From a virus, in the IMG/VR virus record IMGVR_UViG_3300027741_000179, positions 1 to 31,296 of that record: a stretch of 31,296 nt of DNA; one strand, given 5' to 3'. Made by a program: the position numbers and the translations under genes. Under the pieces are notes generated by a model. It was given only the letters and a program-made list of their open reading frames with translations, was not told the origin of the DNA and made no database searches. Shown here one piece after another: positions 5,483-14,154 of this stretch (positions are counted from its first letter, which is position 1; the number at the start of each line of letters is the position of its first letter).

Positions 5483-7411
5483 TCAAAATCCATCTTCATC
5501 AAAACTACTACCACCATAGCCCCAATCTTGTTCTTCGTCTGACTCATTGCCTATTCCCTTTTTGGCATAGACAAGTTTTTCTTCCCAATCACGAATCTCA
5601 ACGATGTCCAAGGATTCAGATTCTTCTTCAAAGGTAAACTCTAGCCCTGTCCTTCGTAGCATCTGAACTGCATAGACCAAAGAATCAGCCAAATCGGGAG
5701 ACTTCTTGATACGCTGTTTCATATCCAGCTTTTTCTCACAGGCAACCTTTCTTCCTTTGTGATGGTAAAGCCTACTGCAAAGCTCGTTTACTACTTGGCT
5801 ATGCTTTTCTACATCAATACCAACCAAAGATCGGGTGGACATAGCAGTATGGACAGCAAACCAATACTCTGTAACTAGACGATCATAGGCTTCTTTACAG
5901 GTTCGTTTATCCAGGTTGCTGATTTGCCTCTCTGTAGGCATTCCCATAGAAGAAATAGGGAATACAAACATGGCTTCTGGATTGAATTTGCTCCATTCAA
6001 TGATGATAGCTCTCATCATTTTGCCGCCATCACCAGAAATATCCAATCCAAAGTCCCTTGGATGAACTCCATATTCCAAACAATCTTTAACTACTTGCAT
6101 TGCAATGCTTTCCTCAAAAACATCGCCCACAGATGAACTATATTCTCTTGTTCCAAGATAAAAACCAACCCTTCTACCTGTATCATTTGGCCCTATCCTG
6201 CAAAAAGTAGCCGCACATCTGTCACCACCAGCAGTAAATGCAGGGTCAAATCCGCAAACTACTTTTGTTCTATCACTCCAAGCTGGTTCCCAAGCTATAT
6301 CACAGGCTTGAATAAACTGTTTTGAGAAAATAGTAAGCTCTACGGAACTGTCAGGCCACCAACCATATACGTTTCTCCAGTATTCTAGGGCATTTTTATT
6401 GCCGTAGCACCTTTTTAGGGTATTTGCCTCACCCTGTATGGTTAAGAATCTATCAAATGGGGGTATTTCGGCATCTGGTTTAAGAAAGTTTGGGCTATCT
6501 TCACCAGAAAGATGCAACGCAACGCCTGTTCTGGTTTTCCATTTATGGGTATATCTGTTTACAGCATCCCATCCCATTGGATCATCTGGTTCACATAACT
6601 CTGTGTGGGGATTGTTGGCAGTATTTGATGGGTTTGCCATACCGCCGAATATGAAATCGGGGTTTGCTCCAAGGTTTACCCTTGTATCCAATGCGTAGAG
6701 ATCCATTTCAGCCAATTCATCCAAGAACAAACGCATTCTGGCATTCTTACGTCCTCTTGTGTTTTCCACGGAACGCTTGCCTTCTCCTCCACGGGGAAAA
6801 GCCAATGCTTTAATGGCATTTGTATAATCTCGCTCCGTATCTTTGGTATCAATAGACTCAAAAACAATCATTCTACGGTACTCAACAAGGTTTCCAATAC
6901 TGGTATCCTTGCCATATTTAGCCTGTAAATTACGCATTGCGATGCGGTAAAGAGTGCAAACTTTACCCCATAATCGGTCTTCAGAAGCATCCAGAGAGGT
7001 AGATGCAACGTATGTTGAGGTACAATCTGGGGCACAGAGCCAATCAATGATGATGCAGGCCGCCACAGAAAAGGTTTTTCCGCTACTTGCACATCCTGCA
7101 ATACCCCAATCATTCTCGTTGCAGAACAAATCTATGATGTCTATGGCATAATTGTTGGGTATTCCCTGAGAATGAAGCAAAACATCATTGCCATAGATCA
7201 ACTGAAAGCAATTGATCATGTGCTGTGCAGGGTTTTTCAAATCAGTATTCTCCAATTTGATTCCCATTTTAATTCGCTCACGCCTACCAAACTCTCCACG
7301 GGTCAAGCGATAAGCAGTAAGCTCACGAATGAATTGTGGGACACCTTCTAAGAAAGAAAGTCCATATGTTGTGTCTGCTGGCGGGTCAAGTATCAATCCG
7401 TTGTACTCCAT
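5483..7411 (-). CDS. terL: Terminase large subunit (ATPase and nuclease)
   Basis: Packaging motor that pumps DNA into the prohead through the portal and cuts concatemers. The 642 residues have an N-terminal ATPase with Walker A GCASSGKT (106-113) and Walker B LFLDE (228-232). The C-terminal RNase H-like nuclease has Asp389 in GFDPAF, Asp457 in LDISGDGG, and Asp573/576 in SPDLADS. The acidic tail (about 595-642) is Asp/Glu-rich. All key residues are present and the length is normal for a podovirus. The gene reads away from the head module and from terS, an unusual arrangement. The ATG has no Shine-Dalgarno sequence and lies about 16 bases after a likely start point of the promoter at 7434-7463. 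Confidence 0.95.
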   Translation of the reverse strand: MEYNGLILDPPADTTYGLSFLEGVPQFIRELTAYRLTRGEFGRRERIKMGIKLENTDLKNPAQHMINCFQLIYGNDVLLHSQGIPNNYAIDIIDLFCNENDWGIAGCASSGKTFSVAACIIIDWLCAPDCTSTYVASTSLDASEDRLWGKVCTLYRIAMRNLQAKYGKDTSIGNLVEYRRMIVFESIDTKDTERDYTNAIKALAFPRGGEGKRSVENTRGRKNARMRLFLDELAEMDLYALDTRVNLGANPDFIFGGMANPSNTANNPHTELCEPDDPMGWDAVNRYTHKWKTRTGVALHLSGEDSPNFLKPDAEIPPFDRFLTIQGEANTLKRCYGNKNALEYWRNVYGWWPDSSVELTIFSKQFIQACDIAWEPAWSDRTKVVCGFDPAFTAGGDRCAATFCRIGPNDTGRRVGFYLGTREYSSSVGDVFEESIAMQVVKDCLEYGVHPRDFGLDISGDGGKMMRAIIIEWSKFNPEAMFVFPISSMGMPTERQISNLDKRTCKEAYDRLVTEYWFAVHTAMSTRSLVGIDVEKHSQVVNELCSRLYHHKGRKVACEKKLDMKQRIKKSPDLADSLVYAVQMLRRTGLEFTFEEESESLDIVEIRDWEEKLVYAKKGIGNESDEEQDWGYGGSSFDEDGF

Positions 7412-7433
7412 GTATCAATTACTATTGACAACT

Positions 7434-7463
7434 TTTATACAAGAAGGCAAGAAGGAGGTTCAA
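7434..7463 (-). promoter_or_regulatory. Possible terL promoter in divergent gap
   Basis: On the minus strand TTGAAC (7458-7463) and TATAAA (7434-7439) are 18 bases apart, placing a start near 7427, just ahead of the terL ATG. The -35 box overlaps the ribosome site and start of the forward gene at 7466, so the two directions may interfere. On the forward strand TTGACA at 7425-7430 is present but no good -10 follows at the usual distance. Confidence 0.35.
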
Positions 7464-7465
7464 CT

Positions 7466-7855
7466 ATGCGAATCAAAAATCCTAACGAGGCAATCCCTGG
7501 TGGTCTTTGGTATCAGTACAGCGACGATAAAGGTAATACCTATCGTGTTAATGGAATGGACATGGTAATGGGCAAAGCATTCATTAATAAAATTAGTGCT
7601 GACATGGAAAATAAGAATGTTGCCGTACCAGAAAATTTAGCATACCTTGTCGAGCAACAAATTTGCCAACGTATTGGCGGTCAGTATTGTTGGCAAGAAG
7701 CTGGCGATGCGGTTGCTAATGCGATTCACAAATTTGCTAACCTTGGTGACAGGGTTGCTTCCACATTTGGCATTCATGCTCAATTGGAAACAAGGGCAAA
7801 AAACTGCCCATCCTGTCAAAAACGCCGTGAGGCAATGAACAATATTACTCGGTAA
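7466..7855 (+). CDS. Small protein with Cys pair, precedes portal
   Basis: A 129-residue protein. The front third is beta-rich (PGGLWYQYSDDKGNTYRVNG). The middle is helical with two further Cys in CQRIGGQYCWQEAGDAVANA. The tail has a C-P-S-C knuckle (NCPSCQKRR) that could bind zinc with other residues. I do not recognise a named family. The position between terL and portal suggests an accessory packaging or head role. It has the best ribosome site in the window, AAGGAGGT at 7452-7459, seven bases from the ATG. The stop overlaps the portal start (TAATGG), so translation of portal is coupled to it. Confidence 0.65.
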   Translation: MRIKNPNEAIPGGLWYQYSDDKGNTYRVNGMDMVMGKAFINKISADMENKNVAVPENLAYLVEQQICQRIGGQYCWQEAGDAVANAIHKFANLGDRVASTFGIHAQLETRAKNCPSCQKRREAMNNITR

Positions 7856-10464
7856 TGGCAAAAACAAAAAAGATCGTTAATCGTGAAGGAGTTTCCTCAT
7901 GGGGATTTAATACCATTAACTCTAATGGCGTTGCTCCTACTAGCCGTGTGCAAACTGCAAACGATGCTTTTACTATTTGCTGGAATCTACGCTTGGACAA
8001 TGCAGGGAGAGAGCGTAAATGGGGACGTATCTACAAATGTTATAAAGGATTTCCTCCTACCGATTATAGCCAAGTAGCTTCTCGTCAGCTTTCTGGAATG
8101 AGCAATGTTCCATTCCGACAGATGAAGTTCATTGTTGATAACCAGAAGTCCAGCTTTGTGGACATGGTTATGGAACGTAATACTGCCGCAAATATTACTA
8201 CCAAAATTGGAAATCCTACGGAGAAAGAGATTTGGAGCAATTTAATTAGTGTTGGATTTGATAGAATGCTTCGCTCATGGACATCGTATAACTACAATGT
8301 CGAACTTGATGTGGAAGAAATGACCCTGTACGGAAAAGGATTTGAGATTGCCGAGGACAGGGACGGATGGCCTACCAAGAGTTTTCACAACTCTAACGTA
8401 CTAATTCCAGACAAGACATATGCAGACCTCACGAACTTGGGTGAGCTTTGCATCAAACGTAGCTACACACCACTTGAGTTCTGGCTCAAGATTACTGGCG
8501 GGGAAGAAGATCCAGTAAAGGCACAGCAACACGCTACTGATATGGGTTGGAACTTCTGGGCTTGTGTTGATGCCCTACGAATGTTTACGACCAACTATCG
8601 CAACACATATACCAATACGGAATGGTTGCGTGACGTAGCTTCTGGAAACTTAAATCTTTCTCGCCTGTACACGCTACGCATTGAAATTTACGAACTGTAT
8701 ATCATGGAGTTTAACGGAAGCATTTCCAAGATGCTCCTGCTTCAGAACTACGGAGGTCTTGTCCTTGGGTACAAAGAGAATGGACGCAAGGATCTTACTG
8801 AAGAAGAATATCGTGACCAAACTGGATTTCTCTATTACAAAAAAGATTGGGTAGAGAAGGATGAAGATGGATGGCAAGATATTATTGCACCAATGTGCGA
8901 TTCTACGGGAAGTGGAATTTGGCATGAAATACAAGGTCTAGCCGAATCTGTATTTATCCAATGTCGTGCGTATGACATCCACATGAATCGTGCATTTGAT
9001 GCAATGGATTGGAGTACTCGACTCATGCTCAAGGGTGGAAGTGCAGAATCCACAAAGAAGTTAAAGCAAATGGAGTGGCAACCTTGGATGATTCTTCCCC
9101 AAGATACGGAGCCAGCCCAAGTCAGTTTAAGTGTTCCTCTTGGTGAATTGTTTGCAGGGATGCAATACTACCAAGCTGATATGTATCGTGGGATTGGTGC
9201 ATACAATATTGGAATGACAAATAGAGGAGGAAAAGCTCGCACCAAAGGTGAAGCTCAACTTGATGCCGCTGAATCAGCAAAACTACAGGGAACACAGATT
9301 CGTCGTTTCAACGATAACCAAACTCGCTGGTTGAAAATGCTTTACAAACGCATGAGCCGTACCACCAAAGGTGGTTATGGGTATAAGCTCAAGCAGAAGT
9401 TTGTAGATTTCATGGAAGAAAATGGTGTTCCCAAGGAAGCATGGCAATGGGAAAACATTGAAAACCTAGAATCCAATATGCTTTCTGGTTCTGGAAGCCC
9501 AAGCTATAAGCTCATGGCGGCTCAACAGACTGTTTCACTTACTGGCATGACCCCCATCAATGAGGGTCAAGCCAATGCTATTGCTGATGCAATCGCCGCA
9601 CTCAATGGTCGTCAAAATGTAAATCGTTACGTCAAACAAACAACGGTCAAGATTCCAGATGAACAGGGAATCATTTCAATGGAGAACATTGGTATGACTG
9701 ATCCGAAAGGAAACCCTGCCAACTTCCGTGTGTATCCTGACCAGAACCATGTTGAACACTTCCAAGCTCACTTCCAAGATGCCGCCGCATCAATGCAGGA
9801 AGCACAACAGGCAATGCAATCTAGCGGAGTTAATCCACAGGCTCCTGTGCGTGGTCAAGAATCACAACAGGCTTCTGAAGAAGCAATTAATCTTGTCCGT
9901 GACATCTATGCTTGCCTCATGCGATTCAAAGGGCCACACATGGTTGCTCACCTTGGATTCATTGAGAAAGATCCTACCAAAAAGAATTTGGCAAAGCAGT
10001 TTGCACAACAAATGCAACAGCTTCAGCGTGGTACTGATGAACTGGGTAGCCAACTTGCACAACTTGAAAAAGGTCGTCAGCAACAAGGCCAGCAAGGTCA
10101 ATCGCCACAAGACATCAAGCTCCAAGCCCTGGTTGCCAAGGAAGCCATCCAGACAGACAGCTTGCAGAAGAAAGAAAACATCAAGCTGGCGGCAATGGCA
10201 CAGAAAGCTCAACTGCACAACTCCAATGCAATGGAGAAAGTTGCAACTGATCTTGCCACAAAGAGAGCTAAAGCCGCTAATGAGATTCAAATCAAGAGAG
10301 CTAAAGCCGCACATGATTCTAGCATGATGCAGGATCAACATGAGCAAGAGCTTGATCAAAATCAGCAGATGAATGCACAAGATATGATGGCACAACAACA
10401 AGCCATTCAAGGACAAGAAGCAGTAACACAAAGCAACCCGCAAATTGGACAACAGAATGGATAA
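7855..10464 (+). CDS. Portal protein
   Basis: Ring protein at the capsid vertex through which DNA is packaged and ejected. It has 869 residues, a size typical of large podovirus portals. Supporting features are its place after terL and before scaffold and capsid, an N-terminal mixed alpha/beta part (about 1-300), a central helical region (GIGAYNIGMTNRGGKARTKG at roughly 440-460, a portal-like stem/clip signature), and a long Gln/Ala-rich helical tail from about residue 640. The tail resembles portal barrels or internal coiled coils. The start ATG overlaps the preceding stop. The 3' end overlaps the next gene by eight bases. Identification rests on position, length and layout more than on a single motif. 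Confidence 0.8.
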   Translation: MAKTKKIVNREGVSSWGFNTINSNGVAPTSRVQTANDAFTICWNLRLDNAGRERKWGRIYKCYKGFPPTDYSQVASRQLSGMSNVPFRQMKFIVDNQKSSFVDMVMERNTAANITTKIGNPTEKEIWSNLISVGFDRMLRSWTSYNYNVELDVEEMTLYGKGFEIAEDRDGWPTKSFHNSNVLIPDKTYADLTNLGELCIKRSYTPLEFWLKITGGEEDPVKAQQHATDMGWNFWACVDALRMFTTNYRNTYTNTEWLRDVASGNLNLSRLYTLRIEIYELYIMEFNGSISKMLLLQNYGGLVLGYKENGRKDLTEEEYRDQTGFLYYKKDWVEKDEDGWQDIIAPMCDSTGSGIWHEIQGLAESVFIQCRAYDIHMNRAFDAMDWSTRLMLKGGSAESTKKLKQMEWQPWMILPQDTEPAQVSLSVPLGELFAGMQYYQADMYRGIGAYNIGMTNRGGKARTKGEAQLDAAESAKLQGTQIRRFNDNQTRWLKMLYKRMSRTTKGGYGYKLKQKFVDFMEENGVPKEAWQWENIENLESNMLSGSGSPSYKLMAAQQTVSLTGMTPINEGQANAIADAIAALNGRQNVNRYVKQTTVKIPDEQGIISMENIGMTDPKGNPANFRVYPDQNHVEHFQAHFQDAAASMQEAQQAMQSSGVNPQAPVRGQESQQASEEAINLVRDIYACLMRFKGPHMVAHLGFIEKDPTKKNLAKQFAQQMQQLQRGTDELGSQLAQLEKGRQQQGQQGQSPQDIKLQALVAKEAIQTDSLQKKENIKLAAMAQKAQLHNSNAMEKVATDLATKRAKAANEIQIKRAKAAHDSSMMQDQHEQELDQNQQMNAQDMMAQQQAIQGQEAVTQSNPQIGQQNG

Positions 10465-10741
10465 TCCAAACGTAACCAACCTAGCCGCCGCACTCATAAA
10501 TGACAAAAGATACAGCGAATTAAAGACCGCTGTTTATGAAGATTTGGTAAACAAAGACCATGCAACTGTTGTTGCTGTATTTCGTGCATTGCAAGAATAC
10601 GCAACAGATGCAGAACAAAACTCTTTTAACTCTGTTGATTCACAACTAAAGTCAGCAGTTATTGTTAAACAGCCAACAATAGAAATTGATCCCGATCTGG
10701 ATGATTCATTATCACCCGACGAAATCTCACTAAGAAAGTAA
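10457..10741 (+). CDS. Small acidic protein between portal and scaffold
   Basis: 94 residues from the ATG at 10457, which overlaps the portal stop by eight bases; a TTG at 10445 is a less likely start. The N-terminal two thirds are helical (NVTNLAAALINDKRYSELK, then VVAVFRALQEYATDAEQNSF). The tail is Asp/Ser-rich (PDLDDSLSP). No family is recognised. The place between portal and scaffold suggests a head-assembly helper. Confidence 0.6.
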   Translation: MDNPNVTNLAAALINDKRYSELKTAVYEDLVNKDHATVVAVFRALQEYATDAEQNSFNSVDSQLKSAVIVKQPTIEIDPDLDDSLSPDEISLRK

Positions 10742-10762
10742 CCACACCAACCAAATACAACC

Positions 10763-12094
10763 ATGTCTGATACCGCCATTGCACAACCTCCTGTAGAGAA
10801 CCAAGCCGCTGTACAAGCCGCCCGTGATGCTGATAAAGCGGCAAGAGATGCCGCTGTAAAACAAGCAGATACTTTCTTTAGGGCAAATATCAAAGAAGCC
10901 CCACAAGGAACTCCAGAAGATTTGTTCAAAAAGTTTGGTGCAAAGACTAATGCTGATTCTGAAGAACATCAGAACCGAATTACAGAACAAAAGGAAGCTG
11001 TCAAAAATGCAGAGCTTAATCGTGAAGAGCCAGAAGTTAAAGCATCATTGGTTGATGATGAAAAGAAGCCAGGGTTTATCAAGTCTCTCAAACAGACTAA
11101 CGAACAGCTTGCTAAAGAAGCCGTTGATCTTAAAAAGAAAGTAGAAGAATACGATAAGGCTCAACAGGAAATTGCAGAGCTTCGTTCTAAGATTGATGAT
11201 AGTGAAAGCAAAAAGGAAGTTGAGAAACTTCGTCAAGAGCTTGAACTAGCTGTCAAAGAAAGACAGGAACGTGAAGAGGAACTTACCCGTAATCTTGAAG
11301 AAGTTCAAAAAGCAAATGCCTTCCTAAACCTTCCTTCTAATCCTGTATTTAAAGAGACTTTTGATGCTCCAATTCTAAATGGATATAACCAAGTTAAGAT
11401 GATCATTGGTGATGATCAGACAAGCATCACAGAATTTGCCAAAGCTGTTCAAGCATATGAGGCATCATTGACAAGCCAAGATCCTAACGAGAAGGCTAGA
11501 CAGCGTGAGGTTTCCAAACAGACTCTTAATTATATTTATGAGAACCTTTCTCCAATGGAGCAAGCCAAGTTTAACTCAACAGCTTATGAAGTTCTGAACA
11601 GGATTGAGGCAAGAAATCAAGCAATTCAAAATTGGGAGATTACCAAAGCACAAACTGAAGAAGAGCAGAATCGTCGCATTCAAGCTACCAAATCTCAGGT
11701 TGGAAAACGCTGGCAGGATGCTTTTTCACAAGCCAAACAACAGCTTGAAGATGCAGTTAAATACAACGAGGAAATTGCCAAGATCATTTCATCACAAAAA
11801 ATTGATGATGATACAACTGAAGATGAACTTATTGCTGAAGCCGCATTGCGTGAGAACAGCAATTATGCTCCAGAGCAAATCACTCGTGTACTAATGCAGG
11901 GTGCAAAATTCAAAAAAGCAAAAGCATATTCTTTCGCACTTGAAAAAGAGAATGCTGAACTTAAAGAAACCATTAAGAAAATGCGTGGTTCTGGAACTTC
12001 GGAGGGAAGCATTGGATCATCCTCTGCTGGTAAAGCTACGGAAGTAGAAGAACGCACACCAGCGGCTCTTTTTGCTAAATTTAGAAATAAATAA
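10763..12094 (+). CDS. Scaffolding-type protein
   Basis: 443 residues, very rich in Ala, Glu, Lys and Gln, and predicted almost wholly helical. A strong coiled coil runs from about 90 to 195. A middle part with NLPSNPVFKETFDAPI may fold separately. A second helical stretch (about 275-350) follows, then a Gly/Ser-rich linker and a short basic end (PAALFAKFRNK) of the kind that contacts capsid protein. Composition, size and place directly before the capsid gene fit an internal scaffold, which guides shell assembly and leaves before or during packaging. There is no ribosome site; the ATG lies in an A/C-rich leader 21 bases after the previous stop. Confidence 0.75.
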   Translation: MSDTAIAQPPVENQAAVQAARDADKAARDAAVKQADTFFRANIKEAPQGTPEDLFKKFGAKTNADSEEHQNRITEQKEAVKNAELNREEPEVKASLVDDEKKPGFIKSLKQTNEQLAKEAVDLKKKVEEYDKAQQEIAELRSKIDDSESKKEVEKLRQELELAVKERQEREEELTRNLEEVQKANAFLNLPSNPVFKETFDAPILNGYNQVKMIIGDDQTSITEFAKAVQAYEASLTSQDPNEKARQREVSKQTLNYIYENLSPMEQAKFNSTAYEVLNRIEARNQAIQNWEITKAQTEEEQNRRIQATKSQVGKRWQDAFSQAKQQLEDAVKYNEEIAKIISSQKIDDDTTEDELIAEAALRENSNYAPEQITRVLMQGAKFKKAKAYSFALEKENAELKETIKKMRGSGTSEGSIGSSSAGKATEVEERTPAALFAKFRNK

Positions 12095-12103
12095 CATTTT
12101 GTG

Positions 12104-12132
12104 TTGACGGGCTATTAGAAAACCTCTAATAG
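12104..12132 (+). promoter_or_regulatory. Sigma70-like promoter for the capsid gene
   Basis: TTGACG at 12104-12109 and TAATAG at 12127-12132 are separated by exactly 17 bases. Transcription would begin near 12139, leaving a leader of about 230 bases before the capsid ATG. The -10 box is one arm of a perfect 8-bp inverted repeat (CTATTAGA 12112-12119, TCTAATAG 12125-12132). This could be an operator, or a terminator-type stem for transcripts coming from the scaffold gene. Confidence 0.5.
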
Positions 12133-12138
12133 TTCGTT

Positions 12139-12371
12139 GACATTATAACTCTGGATTAGTTGGTTTGATTAGCCAACTGTTCTCGGTGGAAGCAACGAGT
12201 GGGATAGCGACCCACATTAAATAATAAGCGGGTTGCCAAGCTGGAGAATAGTGGGGTGATTAAACTAACCAGCGATGGTTGCCAGATCGCAAACCCTAAA
12301 CACAATAACCGTGTTTCAAGAGGGAGCGATCTCTTTTGGGACACATAAACAAACCCAAAACTTAAAATATT
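12139..12371 (+). ncRNA. Long structured leader of the capsid gene
   Basis: No open frame explains these bases. The RNA can form many stems: AGTTGG/CCAACT (12158-12178), CTCG/CGAG (12182-12199), GTGGG/CCCAC (12199-12215), GGGTT/AACCC (12230-12296) enclosing GCTGG/CCAGC (12240-12273) or GCGAT/ATCGC (12272-12290). Near the end, AAGAG/CTCTT (12318-12335) is followed by TT and GGG, and overlaps TTTTGGG/CCCAAAA (12334-12360), so those two stems exclude each other in part. The second stem ends 11 bases before the ATG. The pattern suggests a leader that tunes capsid expression, or a separate structural RNA. Confidence 0.45.
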
Positions 12372-13781
12372 ATGGCCCAAAACGGCGTAACTTTTAGTTC
12401 TTGCCAAGATGTGGACACCCTGTTCCGTGAGGCAAGGACGTACTACAATCCCTTCTTCATCAAGAAGATGGCGATTAACTCCATCTACTATGGTCGTCTT
12501 GAAACCGAGACTTGGCCTCTGAACACTCTCCCGACCATGAAGGCTTTCCGCTTTGGTCGTGGATGGTACAACCCCGATCAACCTTGGCAGGAAGTCCAAT
12601 CTGGACGTTGCATTCAGAATGCTGATGACGTTCAGTTTGAGTTCATTGCTCATCCTGGTACGGAATCGTACAGCTTCAGCCTTTTCACCAAGGCAATGCG
12701 TACCGATTGGTATCAGCTTACCGACTTCATGTATCGTCTGTTCCCACAGGAGGAGATGGATCACATCATGTCCACCAACGTCAACATCACCAAGAACGTC
12801 CATGAGGAGTTCGCCCGTTCCAACTGGATCGGTGGTGCAGGTCACAAGTGGGTTCCGATCAGCAATGGTCAGTCCCTTGTTTCTTGCGTTGCTCCAGATG
12901 ATCAGATGTTTGTCGTTCAGCCTTTTGAGGGCACGAATGAAGGTAGCTACAACATGGGCTATGTCTATGTTAAACTCCCTGCCAGCCAGCTAAACAACAT
13001 CGGTCTTCTCTCGCTCGACACCCTTGATGACATCCTCATCAACCTTCAGCGTGAAGATGATGCTTATCGTCTCGACGTTTCGGAAGCCGCTGGTCGTCCT
13101 CTCCTTGAGATCATCGTTCCCGATGCCCGTGTCCTTCGCCAACTCTGGCAGTATGCCAAGCAGTCTGGTGGATGGTGGGAGAGCGTTAGCGATTTCGATG
13201 ACAAACAGCTTCAGTACTCCTTGGGTATTGATCGTGTTATCGGAAACTACGCTTTCTGCAATGACATCAACGGTGTTCGTCTGAATGTGGATTGGGTTTA
13301 CAACGCCTCTCTCCCGACCTTCAATGCCAATGACGTTTCCACCTGGCCTCGTCTGGTGCGTGTTCTGCCTTACTACCCTGTGACCACAGAGCTTGGTTGC
13401 AAGTATGTTCAGAACCCTGCATTCGCCAACGCCGACTTCGGTATTACCAACCCTTGGGTCAACAAGGCTATGATCAAGTGGATCAGCCCTTCCCAGAGTG
13501 GTCTTGGTGAAGCCCAAGGCATGACCCAGAACTACGCTGGTGATTGGGAGTGGAAGAATCCAGATTGGGAGTGCAACATCAAGCGTGATCAAGGTTTCTT
13601 CTGGAACCAGTTCCGTATGGGTATGCAATTCCAAGATCCTACCTTGATGCACAGCATTCTGCACAGGTTGAACAACGCTCAGTTGATCATCCCTGCCGCT
13701 TGCAACCTCACCCCAGACTATACCCCGCAATACACGCCAGACTGCTATGCTTGCTCTAGCGTTATTACGGAGCCTATCTAA
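12372..13781 (+). CDS. Major capsid protein
   Basis: 469 residues, of mixed alpha/beta composition as in HK97-fold shell proteins. Evidence is the position right after the scaffold, a dedicated promoter and leader, and codon use clearly different from neighbours (more C-ending codons such as ATC, AAC, TTC and GGT/CGT), the mark of a very highly expressed gene. It is rich in aromatic residues (NPFFIKKMAINSIYYGRLE near 26-44, FRMGMQFQ near the end). The C-terminus (about 440-469) is Cys/Tyr/Thr-rich (TPQYTPDCYACSS), which could cross-link subunits. There is no Shine-Dalgarno sequence before the ATG despite the expected high output. Confidence 0.85.
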   Translation: MAQNGVTFSSCQDVDTLFREARTYYNPFFIKKMAINSIYYGRLETETWPLNTLPTMKAFRFGRGWYNPDQPWQEVQSGRCIQNADDVQFEFIAHPGTESYSFSLFTKAMRTDWYQLTDFMYRLFPQEEMDHIMSTNVNITKNVHEEFARSNWIGGAGHKWVPISNGQSLVSCVAPDDQMFVVQPFEGTNEGSYNMGYVYVKLPASQLNNIGLLSLDTLDDILINLQREDDAYRLDVSEAAGRPLLEIIVPDARVLRQLWQYAKQSGGWWESVSDFDDKQLQYSLGIDRVIGNYAFCNDINGVRLNVDWVYNASLPTFNANDVSTWPRLVRVLPYYPVTTELGCKYVQNPAFANADFGITNPWVNKAMIKWISPSQSGLGEAQGMTQNYAGDWEWKNPDWECNIKRDQGFFWNQFRMGMQFQDPTLMHSILHRLNNAQLIIPAACNLTPDYTPQYTPDCYACSSVITEPI

Positions 13782-13801
13782 ACAATTAAGGGAAACATCC
13801 T

Positions 13802-14131
13802 ATGTCACTTAATCCTTCAGTTTATGCCCCATCGGATGTCTTGAACGCACCCGCCCTACGTTATGTAGGGTGGGGGCAACCCTTGACTCCTTACTTTGTA
13901 CAGGTAGCAAACAATACTAGCTTCACTATTCCTACGAGTGCTATCACATGGTCGATTACGGCTAATGGTACTGGCACTTGTACGGTAAATGGCGTTGCAA
14001 TGTCTGGAGCTATCAGCCTTTCTGGAAGTGGGCCTTTGTTCACTCCTATTACAGTTGCTGATACTACTGACAATGTTTATGTATCTTATACGCTCAACAA
14101 TGTCGTGTACAACACTCCTAGCTACTACTAA
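13802..14131 (+). CDS. Small beta-rich virion protein, decoration candidate
   Basis: A 109-residue protein almost without charge, rich in Thr, Ser, Asn and Val. Repeated short strands (TSFTIPTSAITWSITANG, then CTVNGVAMSGAISLSG) suggest a single Ig-like or jelly-roll domain. Placed directly after the capsid gene, it may decorate the shell or form a neck piece. A purine stretch AAGGGAAA lies ten or so bases before the ATG and may act as a ribosome site. Codon use is capsid-like. No named family is recognised. Confidence 0.6.
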   Translation: MSLNPSVYAPSDVLNAPALRYVGWGQPLTPYFVQVANNTSFTIPTSAITWSITANGTGTCTVNGVAMSGAISLSGSGPLFTPITVADTTDNVYVSYTLNNVVYNTPSYY

Positions 14132-14154
14132 AACCTAACAATCAAAATACTAAT

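Noticed and set aside
9728-10506. Alternative-frame (199 codons, +) and antisense (214 codons, -) frames in the portal tail
   Set aside because: Open because of the Gln/Ala/Lys-rich codons of the portal tail; their products are low-complexity Leu/Lys or Leu/His/Cys-rich chains.
12156-13730. Long antisense open frames of 229 and 246 codons opposite the capsid gene
   Set aside because: They result from the biased codon use of the capsid gene. They have no ribosome site and no recognisable motifs, and one starts within the other strand's best coding signal.
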